Source: Mesodorylaimus sp. YZB2_4 (Eukaryota > Nematoda > Enoplea > Dorylaimida > Dorylaimidae). Taken from it: a stretch of 64,000 bases of DNA. Positions within the stretch are counted from its first letter, which is position 1, and each line of letters starts with the position of its first letter. Under the pieces are notes generated by a model. The model had not been told where the DNA came from. It did not search any database and saw only the letters and a list, made by a program, of their open reading frames with translations. The DNA is taken from the NCBI GenBank assembly GCA_030248295.1, contig JASANH010000135.1, positions 1-64,000 of the forward strand, in the 5' to 3' direction. Positions 32,736-43,830 of the stretch are shown in pieces. The position numbers and the translations under genes are program-made.

Positions 32736-33039
32736 AGGAAAGGTGGCCCGACATGCCAGGCACTGCACACAGCGTGTAATCGATCGCACATAAATGTTTG
32801 CATTGAGATGTCACCATCGAAGCCACAAAGCTTGTGTTCTGAGAACTGCTGATGTTCAGACAGGTTCCCCAAACGATCCCAGATGTGCTGTTTCACATGA
32901 GCAAACTAAATACGCCAAAGCTGTAGCGCTGCGAGTAAAGTGATATGGCTTATCGTTACATGCCTTCGCCTCGAGGAACACTGAAAAATCTTTCCCTGTT
33001 TCCAACTTTATGATCAAGGTCATCGTTTACCATATCAGT

Positions 33040-33105
33040 AATGACACGCTCGAGGATAAAGGGACACGTAACACAAAATGATTTACCTTTGCCGCGAGTC
33101 GCCAT
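33040..33105 (-). repeat. SINE family A, copy 3 (fragment)
   Basis: Contains CTCGAG-like text, GGGACACGTAACACAAAATG and ATTTACC, followed by GCGAGTCG. This corresponds to the body and B-box end of family A in minus orientation. About 65 bp remain. Confidence 0.5.
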
Positions 33106-33290
33106 CGCCTAATAATAAGATCAAGCGCTTCTACGAATAGCCCGAGAGCTTGACACTCCTATCCCACTACGTGGACCACGAGCGCAGGATTGCATGGTCC
33201 TCTGCTCGTTGCCAGGATTAGTCGTCCTGTTTATAGTCATGCAGGAAAACCAGCTTCTGTTCAGATATTTTTTCCCAAACCGTGGTTGCT

Positions 33291-34060
33291 TAGCACTGGC
33301 CGAATAGACCAGCCATCCTAAGCCCTGGTTCCACTGTGTGCATTGGCTGGTCGAAAAGCTTCGAGTCTGTTGTAACAGAGGCAAACTCTTTCCACATCAT
33401 TTATATTCGTTCAAATATTCTCAATTTCTGATCGGAAAATTTATTGGTGTGCACCAAACCCATCTTCGTTAGAGCCCGCTGAGCCTAGCCAATTAATGGC
33501 GCTGCACTCAACCCGTTCAGTTGATGTTTCTAAACACAGTGCCGAAAACGAAAAAACAGAAACACCAGCGCCAGCTACAACGCATCCTTCAACGCCTTTA
33601 GCTCGCGGCTGCGGATATCCCATATACATAGGTAGATAACCCCTAATCGCTTTTCGCCACTTCGCCCGTCGCAAGAACAGCAAAATGCGTGTTCTTGCGA
33701 TACAGGCGCCTTTTTTCCATTGCACAGAAGCACGACCTCACAGAAGCACAGAAGCGTCCTCTTTCACCATGGCTATACTATATGTGATAAATCACTGGCT
33801 CGCACCGACGCGGGCGCCCCCTATATGTGATTTATCACATATAGTATAGCCATGTCTTTCACGATGCGCACCTTTGCGGGCAAAATTTTTGCGGGAAATC
33901 AAAAGCAAAAAATTTTTTACCCTGCAAATAATTTTCGCCCTTGCTCTGTAAATAAAACCAGTAGTTCTTCAAGTCTGGAAATAAATAAAAGACATTGTGC
34001 CAAAGTAGGCATTCTTGTCCAAGAGCGCAATCATACTCATGCGATGGGGCAGCCGCAAGC
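33291..34060. repeat. Inverted-repeat block, right side
   Basis: Inverted partners of 32642-32735 and 32240-32360 lie at 33291-33375 and about 33945-34060. The spacer differs between the two pairs, so other DNA has been inserted or lost since the inversion. Confidence 0.6.
33768..33854. repeat. Perfect 28-bp inverted repeat
   Basis: Arms 33768-33795 and 33827-33854 are exactly complementary over 28 bp (starting CATGGCTATACTATATGTGA) around a 31-nt GC-rich loop. No coding frame is involved. It could be a tiny foldback element, a recombination product or an RNA hairpin. Confidence 0.95.
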
Positions 34061-34089
34061 GCAAAATAAAGCATAATGAAGTGGCGTCA

Positions 34090-36253
34090 GACAACTGTAA
34101 GGGCGAAAATTATTCGCAGGGTAAGAATTCGGTTGCGGATGATCCGCATCCGCATCTAAAAAGGATACCCGCAGTCAGGAGATGAAGCGCTGTAGGATTT
34201 TGAACAAAAGCGGGCAAGGGTAGTAGTGGGGTCAGCAAAGAGAGGACGTCCTCTTCAAAGCTCCTGCCTGCAACTTTTCTGCGCGACAGAGCACCGGACA
34301 CTAGGCTAATGTGCATGGGTGCCCAGTTACTTCCACCAATCTGCAAGTGAGCCCTGGAGAGCATAACCCTTGGGAGCTGACCCTGAAGTGCATTCTCGGC
34401 TCGGCCTGTCCCACAGCAAACCAGGGGTGAACGGTAGCAGAGTACCTAAGGCAGAAAAGGCCCAGCGTGAGCAAGTCGCAGATAACCCGTGTTATAGGCA
34501 TGGATTACGCACGTACAACGCTCTCTGGCCTTCCGGTACTCTGGTTCGGGAAGCCGATCTCTCTGCCCTAATCCATGCCCATTACACCTGCAAAATGATG
34601 TTCGAAAGCATCGTAGTGCTAGCAAGTCACTGCAATTCGTCTTCCCGCGCAAAATCGGTGGGTCTTTGGTTCAGTTGCGCTTTCGTGCTGTGTCCACTAT
34701 GCGGAAAAATAAAGGATATAACGAGGAGGGGGTTGACAAGTTGAAAAAGAAGTCTGGACGTCCTCTATGGGAAGCCCTAAAATGCTACGGCGTGACTGCC
34801 CTAGTACTCGACCTTTCCTGGAAAAAATTTGTCTATTTCGGACATTTTTTCTTAGACCGCGAAATAGGTTTCCCGCTAGTTTACAGTAGTTCTATTCAAC
34901 ATCAATTTATCCAGGCGTGTAGCAGTCATCACAGTTTGTATGCCCCCTTTTCTGTCCACAATATCGCTTAGCGCCGGAGAGGGGATGAGGAGAGCTAGTG
35001 TACTGTACATTGAAGCCACCCATAGCACTCCGGACCGAGTGAATGATTTTTTCCTGGTGCTTAAGTACCGGCATTCAGTGAGAGTGAAACATAAACATGA
35101 AGAATGAGTCTCAATACGGTGAGTCCACATACCCTTAAACACTTTGTTAAATCATAAATCTTTCTCCGCGTTAAAACCCGCACGATTACACGTAAGAAAA
35201 TGTAGACCACAGAATCTTGGTCATTACTAACGTTATATGCAGTATTTTACTACACGATATTTTCTGTTGTGAATCATACAGTATTAACGTTATTTAATAA
35301 GAATTTTCTGAATGCGTAGCACAGTGAACAAAGAAAACAATCTCAGAGAGAATCGTCTGTATTCAAGAGCAATGAGCGCTATGGCTCGGAAAAGCACAAA
35401 ATAAAAATGTGGATAATTATGAAAAAAGCTCGCAATGAAAAGAGGAGAGTTCGCATTGAAAAAGCACAATTACTTGTAGTCGAAAAAAGAAATAGCTGAT
35501 CACAGGCGGGCGTGTGCAGTTTTCCCTTCCATTTTTCGCCCATTCCATGCAATAATTTTATTAAGTCCCGCCGAGTTTCAAATTCCACTTGAGAAAACTC
35601 AGATAAATCGAATTTGCAACTATAGAGTGAAGCGTTTGCCACGCAGTTCACAAAGCATGCGTGCTCCCTAAGAAGAAAAAAGTTTTACATGGAACCATCC
35701 GTAAAACTGCTGTATTTATAGATGCAGCTGCCTGGTGTTCTTCTGCCCTGCTGCAGCTGTTTCAAGTTTCGAACAGCTTTCGCAGTTCTTGGAACAAACC
35801 CATAAAAATTTACTACCCACCAATGACAGTGCACAGTCTTATGCTAATGACTGACAACATTCTCAACCAAAGTCGACAACTAAACTTTGTCTCCAGAGCA
35901 ACTATAACATCTTGGCTGGCACACTGGCGATGATGATGGGGGAAAAACTAGAGCACAAAAAAAGAAGGAAAACAGGCGGGCCATAACGGTGCCAAATTAG
36001 CCCCAGTCACATGGGGGCAATTTACAGTAAAGATTTTCAGTGTAAGACCTGCACCGTTTTGAACTAAGAATTTTTGTCGACATGCCAGTAACTGGCGAGC
36101 TTATAACGGTTAAAAGTATAAATAGAACAGAAAAATTTATGTTCAAAAGAATCTACATAAACGACATAATTACATTTTTTACAAAAATTTTTGTGGGCCG
36201 AAGCCCGTTTTTGCCTCAAGCCAGCCAGCAGTCAAACCTTATAAGCAAAGCTG
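34090..36253. other. No gene recognised
   Basis: Short frames only, none with family resemblance or splice continuity. Confidence 0.4.
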
Positions 36254-36600
36254 TGCGGGGCCCGGCACACACAGCAGCTTCCCTCTGCGTGTCTCCGCTA
36301 GGAGCACCACCACGCGAGGGCATCCTGGACCACACATCGACTTCCTTGGACGATGGCGGGCAGGCTTAAACCCTGTCGGTGGTTCGACAGCCGAAAGTGT
36401 CTACTCGTTTGGCTTCCGTCTCTCCACTCGGAGCATCTCGGCGGTACCAGGTGAGTCCTGGCGTGCAAGGTCTGCGAGCGTTTGTGGTTCGCAAACCGAC
36501 CTCCATCACTGGGGATCGAACCCGGGATGAGTCCAGCCACTCGCTCCAGCAATACGGAGAGACGAATGCCGAACCGCTGCACCACCGCGGCCGCCACGAC
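36254..36600 (-). repeat. SINE family B, copy 2
   Basis: On the minus strand the element begins with a tRNA-like head (GGTGGTGCAGCGGTTCGGCA as A-box region, GGGTTCGATCCC as B-box), followed by a body conserved with 59450-59745 (GGCTTCCGTCTCTCCACTCG on the plus strand) and 16815-17130. This is the best-preserved copy. Confidence 0.8.
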
Positions 36601-37001
36601 ATAATTAGATGGTGATCCCAGCTATAGTATACGCACGCATCTCGATGCTGTCGGGTAAAAGTGACTGATGACGTTGCAACAGCCTGACCATGGCTCTTCA
36701 AAAAAGTTTGCCGGGGTAAAAATCGCTGCAGGTCAAAGAGTTATATTTGAATTGACCTTCGTGAAAAAAGGGTCAGGATCCATCTTACTTTACTCTACAG
36801 TACATATATCTATCTGGAACATCGTCCTTTTCCAGCAAGGCTGCCGTATTATGAAGTTTTTCCCAAGGGATTTTCGTTAAAAGCCCCACAGCATGATACT
36901 GTGAAAACGATCCCGTACGGTATGTGTCAAAAGAAGCAGCACTTTAAAAATTTGTGCACTTTCATGCACCTCCTACAAAAATGAAGAACTGCAGCGTTTG
37001 C
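36601..37001. other. No gene recognised
   Basis: Nothing recognisable. It may hold the 3' UTR or a further exon of the minus-strand gene at 37002-37485. Confidence 0.35.
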
Positions 37002-37485
37002 TTACTTGCAAAATTTTTCGAGCAATGTCTCAGCCCTTGACGCTTTCTTGTCATCGCCAGCGACCCAGGATCTCAGTACATAGCCCATTTCCGAATATTC
37101 TTCATGATGCAACTCTGGTACCGCTGCGCATGTAATGGCTTCGCAATTGTTTTGCATGTCTGCGCACTGCGCTGATACGCATTCCTCGCTGGCTTGATCG
37201 ACCGCTGAAACAGAAGCCGTGCATAGTTGCATAGTTTGCTGTTCAGGCCTCGTTTCTTCTTCAAGTACTTTTTGAAATCATAGATAGCTGGACACACAGC
37301 GATTTCGAGTCCATGTCGTAAAAGGCTACCTCAAATTCTTTCAAAGAGGGATCGAATGCGCAATTATCGACGATGCATTGGCGATCGCGCTTATACTCTG
37401 CACATAATTTTTTTAGCAGAGTTTTATTGTTAAAGCCGCAAATCATGTGCGGCAGCCTATAAGTACAGGGTTTATGCTTTCCATT
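37002..37485 (-). CDS. Small Cys-rich secreted-type protein, paralogue 1 (partial)
   Basis: Two exons (37485-37269 and 37204-37002) flank a 64-bp intron with phase 1. An acceptor (TTATTCAG) opens the first exon, so at least one 5' exon, probably with a signal peptide, is missing. The encoded part has Cys in the pattern LCAEYKRDRQCIVDNC ... FYDMDSKSLCVQL, then EECVSAQCADMQNNCEAITC ... RSWVAGDD ... EKFC. This matches the gene at 55888-56623 residue for residue at the Cys positions and in the SWVAG block. The pattern is reminiscent of nematode DUF19-type secreted proteins, but I am not certain. The TAA at 37002-37004 overlaps a donor-like GTAAGC, so the gene may continue. No function can be assigned. 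Confidence 0.6.
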
Positions 37486-37489
37486 CTGA

Positions 37490-38361
37490 ATAAGTCAAAG
37501 AAAGAATTGGGATTACGATAAAATGGCACGGTGTACTCGAGAGGCTCGGCTAGTAATCGATTCTATGGATGCAGCCAGCAGCTGGTGCCAGGGTGATGTT
37601 TCAGCCATAGACTAGGACGAAACTTTGTTGGCCCCAGGTTTTGGCCTGGTGCAAGCTGCATTGGTTTTCCCTCCAGTAACGCTGTAGTAGGCGGGATAGC
37701 ACTACATGGGAGAAGACACCGCGGGGAGCGGACGGTCTAAAAAGCTCTCCAGGCAGGTCTCCTAATTGTAGGAGCCAGAGACATCAATCTGGTGGGTTTC
37801 AGTCTCACCTCTGGAGGAGCGTATCGAGCGGCCAACGCTGGCAACTGGCACGCTGCGTGCGATAGCCAGTCAAGGCGACTATACACTATCTTCTCCACAG
37901 GCAAAACACACCTAGTACTTCAACATGGACCCAGACGTATAACTGTAATGCAATAATGTGGAAACATGGAGGCTATCAAGGGAGCATCGCCAGCCGCCAA
38001 GCCTGACTTACACAAAAAACCTGGGAGTATTTTCGACGCTGACCACTCGGTTGGCCAGCCGGGCCCAGTATTGCGCAGACAACATTCTATTGCAGTGGAA
38101 CAAATCACAATCATTGATTATGGAATGTTTGACTTAAAGGCTGCCGATGTTCCCTTGTGAGTGGGAATCGAGCTACCTAAACTGGGTATATACTCTCCCT
38201 CTCCGCCAACGTAATTTCAGCAGGGCGGACCACTGTTGATAGTTGTTCCAAGAGAAATTTCAAACATCGCCTAGACTTTTACATTTCCCCGACAGAACAT
38301 GGTAGGGTAGGGGCCCAGAGTGAGAAGGCAGTTTTTTAACTAAAAATAGCACGGTGCCTAA
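37490..38361. other. No gene recognised
   Basis: Possible location of the missing 5' exon of the Cys-rich gene (37002-37485), but no signal-peptide-like frame with a matching donor was identified. Confidence 0.35.
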
Positions 38362-38855
38362 TGTAGCCAGCACCTCTAGCGGTTGTAAGTAATCGATACG
38401 CTCCCCTGGCTGGGACGTGAACCTCTTCGGTTGATGTTTCTCGGGCAAAGGGCCTTCTTCGGATGTAAGCCCATTCTGGACTAGTGGGAGAGTTCTTGTG
38501 GTAGGGGTGAATGGCGCGTCTTGCGCTTGCTGTGGCCCGGGGTTCCCTGCAGGTGTACTCCCTATCAGACTTCGGTCTGGGTTGCCTCCACTGAGGCACC
38601 AGGGACCAGCGAGCGAAACCTGATCCGATTGGAGAAGGTTCGGCGAGCGTTTTAGTGAGCCTTGTAGCGCGACGGTGAGAACACCTAGCGCTGATAAGGC
38701 ACCATCACTGGAGCTGGTTCCCCCAGTTGCAGAATGGCGGGGACGCCATTTTTCCAACGGTGGGAGGAATGTAGCCGGCAACCCTAGCGGCTGGGAGTAA
38801 TCGATACGCTCCCCTGGCTGGAACGTCAACCTCTTCGGTTGATGTTTCTAGGGCA
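38362..38855. repeat. 90-bp direct repeat, two copies 410 bp apart
   Basis: 38362-38455 and 38769-38855 share CGATACGCTCCCCTGGCTGG and CCTCTTCGGTTGATGTTTCT. ACTTCGGTCT follows both. A minus frame of 189 codons spans both copies and thus repeats its peptide (SQPGERIDY). I do not recognise it; it looks like part of a decayed repeat element. Confidence 0.7.
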
Positions 38856-38925
38856 GGTATAGTCGCGAGACTTGCCCTCCAATTGGAGATTTTTGCCAAG
38901 AGACTTCGGTCTCGACTAACCCCCG

Positions 38926-40240
38926 CCGCCTGGGTGCGCTGGTTACACTAAGCACGATGTGGCTATCAGAGAAAAACTTGATTGATCGATCAGACATGCG
39001 TCCATCTATTTCGTGGACTTATGAACCCTCTACTTCGTGGATCTGAACAGCAATTACTGATCGATCTGTGCTACAACAATTGCTTTCAGGTCGTTCTATT
39101 AAAAATTTACTCTGAATTTTGCTTTCAAAACTGCCGCCAGAGTCTGGCGGTGTCAAAAAAGATGAAAGGAAAGTCAAAATTCCGAGTTTGTTGTTCCCGC
39201 TGATCATGAATCGATTGACTTGGACTGGTCGGAAGTTTTTTCGAAGACTTACCGTGCAAGAGAGTCTTTTTGGCATTCCGCGGAGCAGTTGCTAACATCC
39301 ATCGCGTTCGATGGGATAACCGAAATACCTACAACTGTGTGACTGTAGAAGTCATTAATAGTTATCGATCTATCTCAGAGGAAAACTATTCATCGATCAG
39401 ACGTGCCGATCGCGTCCTTATACTTCGTGGATTTCAGTTAGCAATCAACGATGCAAAAAATTCGCAACAGTGGCGATTCTATCAACTACTAGAACTCTAC
39501 ATAGGACATCACTTTCACAGCATTTTATGGTGATTACTGCTGAACATAAAGCAAGGAGCCTACATAAGAGGGAAAAAATGCATTCGGAAAATGTTTTTTC
39601 ATGGTTTCCCTCTGCAATTGTGGGTTTTCCTTTTGCACTTACTTAAACATTTGAAAATCATCACCAGCCGAAGCGTAAGCGATGGATTAGTTTGCATGGC
39701 GACGACTCATAGGTACCGTATATTATGTCCTAACCACCTGTAATAGTTTTCCCAGCCACTCGAATTCTCGCCTGAACACGAGATTGATAAGTGCGAAAAA
39801 ATGGTAAATCAGCGCAAAAAGGCTTCTTTCAAGCAGCCATTAAATTTCCAGACAGGTTCGGACCATTGATTTCAAGCTAGCTAGAAGGCTTGAAAGTGCA
39901 GGAGGGGCAGTATACTACCCAAGGTGTTGAATTGCTGCCACGTAACCACCAATCAAGTCTTTTAAACTTGCTGTAAATCAAAGGAATTACATTTCGTTAC
40001 TGAATGAAGTGTATCTCATGGTTCGCATACAGCAATGGGCGGCTACGTTTGCCGGTTTAGCTATCCGCTACCTAGCCTATCGACCGGAATACATGTAAGC
40101 CGGCTGCTCGTCCAAGCGCTGTATCGGCAAAACTTCTATTGGTTGTTCAAACTTGGTGAGTGACGTGGCAAAACGTGCAACCTGTTCAAAGTCCAAGAAG
40201 CTAAGCAATTCGCCCGCCTGACTCACAATCAGCTTGGTCA
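38926..40240. other. No gene; weak 80-bp direct repeat
   Basis: About 38970-39040 and 39365-39440 share ATCGATCAGAC and TTCGTGGA words in order. No coding gene is supported. Confidence 0.35.
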
Positions 40241-40279
40241 GTGTACCTAAAATATACTGTACGTATATGTTAGGTACAC
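40241..40279. repeat. Hairpin, about 16-bp stem
   Basis: GTGTACCTAA ... TTAGGTACAC with a further ATATAC/GTATAT pairing encloses a five-base loop (TGTAC). Part of the hairpin is repeated imperfectly just downstream (TATATGTTCGGTACA). Confidence 0.85.
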
Positions 40280-41435
40280 TAGCCAAGTTACGAACAGTAT
40301 ATGTTCGGTACAGTGGCGAAAGCTCTGTAAAAAATCGTTTCCACCTTTTTTTTACCAATGTTTCTGAAAATTGCAGCGGTTACAGTAATCTGCTATTCTG
40401 CGCATCACAGGCAAAAGCGCGTGAAGTGCGTCCGATTTTTTCCAATAATTCGATTTTTGCATTCTTCTTCTTTTGCGTTCAAAACGGGGATCACGGCAAA
40501 CGGAGTGTGCCAGCCTTCATCCTCCATGGAGACTACACAACACAGCATACTCACTTTCTTCAAGTTTTTCCCCCGTACTGCTGTATCTTCGAAGTGTTGA
40601 TTTTTCCGCCGAATTTGACCCTAGAGCCATTGAGAGGGCTTGTTTCGCCCTTATCAATGTCCTCCTGCTTCGCTTCGCCATTCGTCAACAATCTATAATA
40701 ACACAGTGAAAGCCTACTGTTTGTCTGTGACTTCCTTTTAACACAAGAAAACAATTTTTAACCGATTCTCTCAAAATTTCCAATTACAAATACTCGAGAA
40801 CAGCATACTAGTTGTAGAGAATTTCGAGCTCTACATGGACACCGCTTAACCGTTTTCTACTCTGCTAATTGTTTCAATTCGCCACTCGGAAATTATGGCC
40901 AAGGTTTCCATGGCCAACGTGCAACAAAACTGCAAAAAATAATCTACCTGAAAATATTGGAAAATTCAAGCCAGCCTGATGCAAGTGTCATGGCCGCATT
41001 TGGCTGGATCTCTTGAGCCTGCCCCACACCTTTCATGCCTGCTTTGTCTGTCTGATCCGGTTTCTGTGCCATGAACTGACCCGTATATAACAGGCAGGTG
41101 TGTCTGTCTAAGGGCAGTTCCTCGAAGTAAAGAGGTGAAGAAGAGACGTGCGAAAAATACCTAAGTGACGGGCTTGGCTAGTCAAGCATTGTTTTTCACG
41201 TCTGCCACGTTGCGTCGTTGCCACGTCGATTACTTTTCCTGCCTCGTCGATTGCTGATCGGTCCGCCTCGTCCGGTTTACTCATCGTTCGCCGACCAAAG
41301 TCGACAGCGTCCTCGTTCAGTCCTTCACTGTTCGGTTCACTGTGAAGCTGAAGGATCAAGGTTTACTGTGAAGGAGTGTTCACTGTCCGCAGTGTTCGTT
41401 CCCAGGAGCTGACCGCATTCTCGACACTTGGTCAG
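40280..41435. other. No gene; possible upstream part of gypsy relic
   Basis: No gag or protease motif is visible upstream of the reverse-transcriptase fragment at 41436. A GTATATAACAGGCAGG stretch near 41080-41100 is TATA-like, but no LTR pair was found. Confidence 0.35.
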
Positions 41436-43065
41436 CCATGGCAGTTCACTGTTATGCCATTTTGGTTTTCGTAATGCAAGCGCCACAGCGCAAAGACTCT
41501 TGCAAATGGTTTTGTCAGGATTGCATTGGACTCAAGCTTTAGTGTACATTGACGACACACCTATTTTCTACATTGACGACATACAAGTCATCATCTGCTG
41601 CGTTCGATGATCATCTGCTTCACATTGGAAATGTCTTGAGCCGCTTGACATGACATTTTGTCGGTTTGAGCTTGAGCTGCTCAAGCTCAAACCGACAAAA
41701 TGTCATGTCGCGTTGAAGCAAGTCTCTTTTCTGGGACATATTGTCTCCAACGAGGGTGTTAGAGCCGACCCGACAAAGCTCGAGGCGGCCGCGAGGTACG
41801 CAGTACCAAAAAACGCAAAAAGAACTTTGCGCGTTCATAGGCATGGTCACATTTCTGCATGAGTATGTACATCAGTTCGCGACCATCGCTGCTCCGTTGT
41901 ATGACTTGTTGAAGGAAAATCCTTACGTGTGGAAAAGTGCCAACGAAGACGCATTTTTGCAATCGAAATATTCCTTGATACAAGCTTCAGTCTTAATCTA
42001 TCCCGACTTCTCCAAACAATTTGTTTTACAAACCGACGCCTCGGACGTAGGTATAGGCGCAGTGTTGTATCAGGAAGTCGGTGGAAGAAAACGCATCATC
42101 GCGTATGCATCGCGTAAACTGACGAAAGCAAAGCAAAATTACTCCGCACTCGAAAAGGAAGGGTTAGCCATAGTATGCTTCGTGCAACACTTTTGTCCTT
42201 ATTTGTATGGTGTCAGATTTCTGCTACGAACTGATCACCAAACACTCAAGTGGATCTTCCAGCAGAAAGAACCCACTGGTAGGTTAGCACGCTGGGTGTA
42301 CATTCTGTCCGAGTATTCTTTCGAAATCGAGCATGTTCCTGGAAAACTGAACACAGTAGCTGATGCGTTATCACGCAACCCAGTTTGTCCTGTGTGTTCT
42401 GCACAATCAGCATGTGCTGCAATAGAGAAATCCACAGCGAAACCATCTGATTTTTAACTTATGTCGCTGAAGACAGCGAGGACTCCAAATGGGCATCTCT
42501 CATCACGTTCCTCGAGACTAAGGCATTATCCGCTGATGCTAGGGACGCGCGTCGACTAAAAATGATGTCTGAGCATATGTACTACTGTCTGAGGACGGTG
42601 TGCTGATGCAGGATATCCTTTGGGAGAGCCAAGCGACATGCAGATTCCATGCAGCTCGTCGTGCCAGAAAGTCTCACCCGTTCTGTGTTTGATGCATGTC
42701 ATACTGATTCCATGGCTGGCCATCTTGGATTTGCTAGAACATTCTTACGCGTCCGTAAACGTTACTATTGGCCAGGAATGCACAACATGATTTTCGGTTT
42801 GTGCAAAAGTTGTCTCGCATGTTCGCGAAATAAATCCTATGGATCACTTCTGAAGGCACCACTGAAGCCAATTTGTGTAGAAAATCCGTGCTAGGTCGTT
42901 GGTATCGACACCATGGGTCCCTTGCCCACATCTGAGGCTGGCAACAAGCATATCGTCATCATTAGCGATTATCTGGCAAAGTATATTGAGGTTTTTTGCA
43001 GTACCAGATATCACTGCCAGTACCATTGCTAGTCTGCTTGTTGAGTATTATTTGCCGGTGAGGAG
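41436..43065 (+). pseudogene. Ty3/gypsy retrotransposon pol relic
   Basis: In order, the plus strand holds a reverse-transcriptase piece (FGFRNASATAQRLL ... LVYIDD), then LGHIVSNEGVRADPTK. An RNase H domain follows (41741-42457: LQTDASDVGIGAVLYQE, ALEKEGLAIV, RTDHQTLKW, ADALSRNP). Last is the integrase zinc region (GHLGFARTF ... CLACSR) with the first catalytic stretch (IDTMGPLPTSEAGNKHIVI). The YIDD box is locally duplicated, a perfect snap-back palindrome interrupts 41647-41709, and there are several frameshifts and stops. Homology stops near 43065, where a different integrase begins. No LTRs were found. Dead. Confidence 0.9.
41647..41709. repeat. Perfect 30-bp inverted repeat in the gypsy relic
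   Basis: Arms 41647-41676 and 41680-41709 match exactly around the three-base loop CTG. The right arm is the native coding text (LKLKPTKCHV); the left arm is its inverted copy. This fits a template-switch (snap-back) event during replication or reverse transcription. Confidence 0.95.
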
Positions 43066-43084
43066 CACCTAGAAAAATTATTAC

Positions 43085-43830
43085 CGATCGTTGGACGAAT
43101 TTCGCGTCAGACCTCGTCAAAGACATGTATGAGATCGTTTTATTATGGTCTATCAAGATCATTTGACTAAGTTTGTTCAGCTACGTGCCTTAAAGACGAA
43201 GACAGCAGAAGTCACAAAGAAGCTGCGCAAGATATTCTCAGTTTTTGGCGCTCCTCATATCTTGCAGAGGTAAGAATAAGTCATCCAAAAAATAGGTAGT
43301 GGGATTTGAATGTTCTAGAATTTCGAAGGCTGTAAGAAAAAGGGTTATGTAAGAGTAATTTATGTGACAGCTGGTTGATGATTGGCCGTTTTAGCGACAA
43401 CGGCCGCGAGTTTGATAACAAAGTGATCAATGGACTAATCAGTGAGTGGAGTGAGTGCCGTCTCGTCCATGGAAAACCAAGACACAGTCAGTCCCAAGGC
43501 AGCGTCGAGCGAGCTAACCAAAACGTTCGCAACACGCTGATTTCTTGGATGAAAAGGAGCAGTTCCACAAAATGGTCCAAAGGATTGCAATCAGTTCAAT
43601 GCAACAAAAACCGATCTTTGCTCAAAGGCATAGGCTACTCTCCTAACGAAGCCATGTTTTGGGTGCAAGGCAAGAGTTGGAATATCTTTATCGGATCTGC
43701 CACAAGAAGTGCTCATGACTATCGAAAAAGCTTTGAATTCTTTGCATGGACAAAATAGCGTCAACGACGGTTTCGCCTCGTCCGATGAGGACTGTTCCAG
43801 GTTTGCTGTAGAGGACTCACAGGTACGAGT
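43085..43830 (+). pseudogene. Ginger/KRBA2-SCAND3-type integrase with intron
   Basis: The frame IMVYQDHLTKFVQLRALKTK ... IFSVFGAPHILQ runs to a donor at 43270 (AG then GTAAGA) and, after a 125-bp intron ending TTTTAG at 43394, resumes as SDNGREFDNKVI. The splice restores the Ser-Asp-Asn catalytic block exactly. It continues VHGKPRHSQSQGSVERANQNV (H..P..S.G..E, third catalytic residue present), SSTKWSKGL and SPNEAMFW. These blocks are typical of the integrase-like group related to KRBA2/SCAND3 and Ginger transposons, not of gypsy. A frameshift occurs near 43690, and a stop precedes the first block. It abuts the gypsy relic without a visible TIR. Confidence 0.75.
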
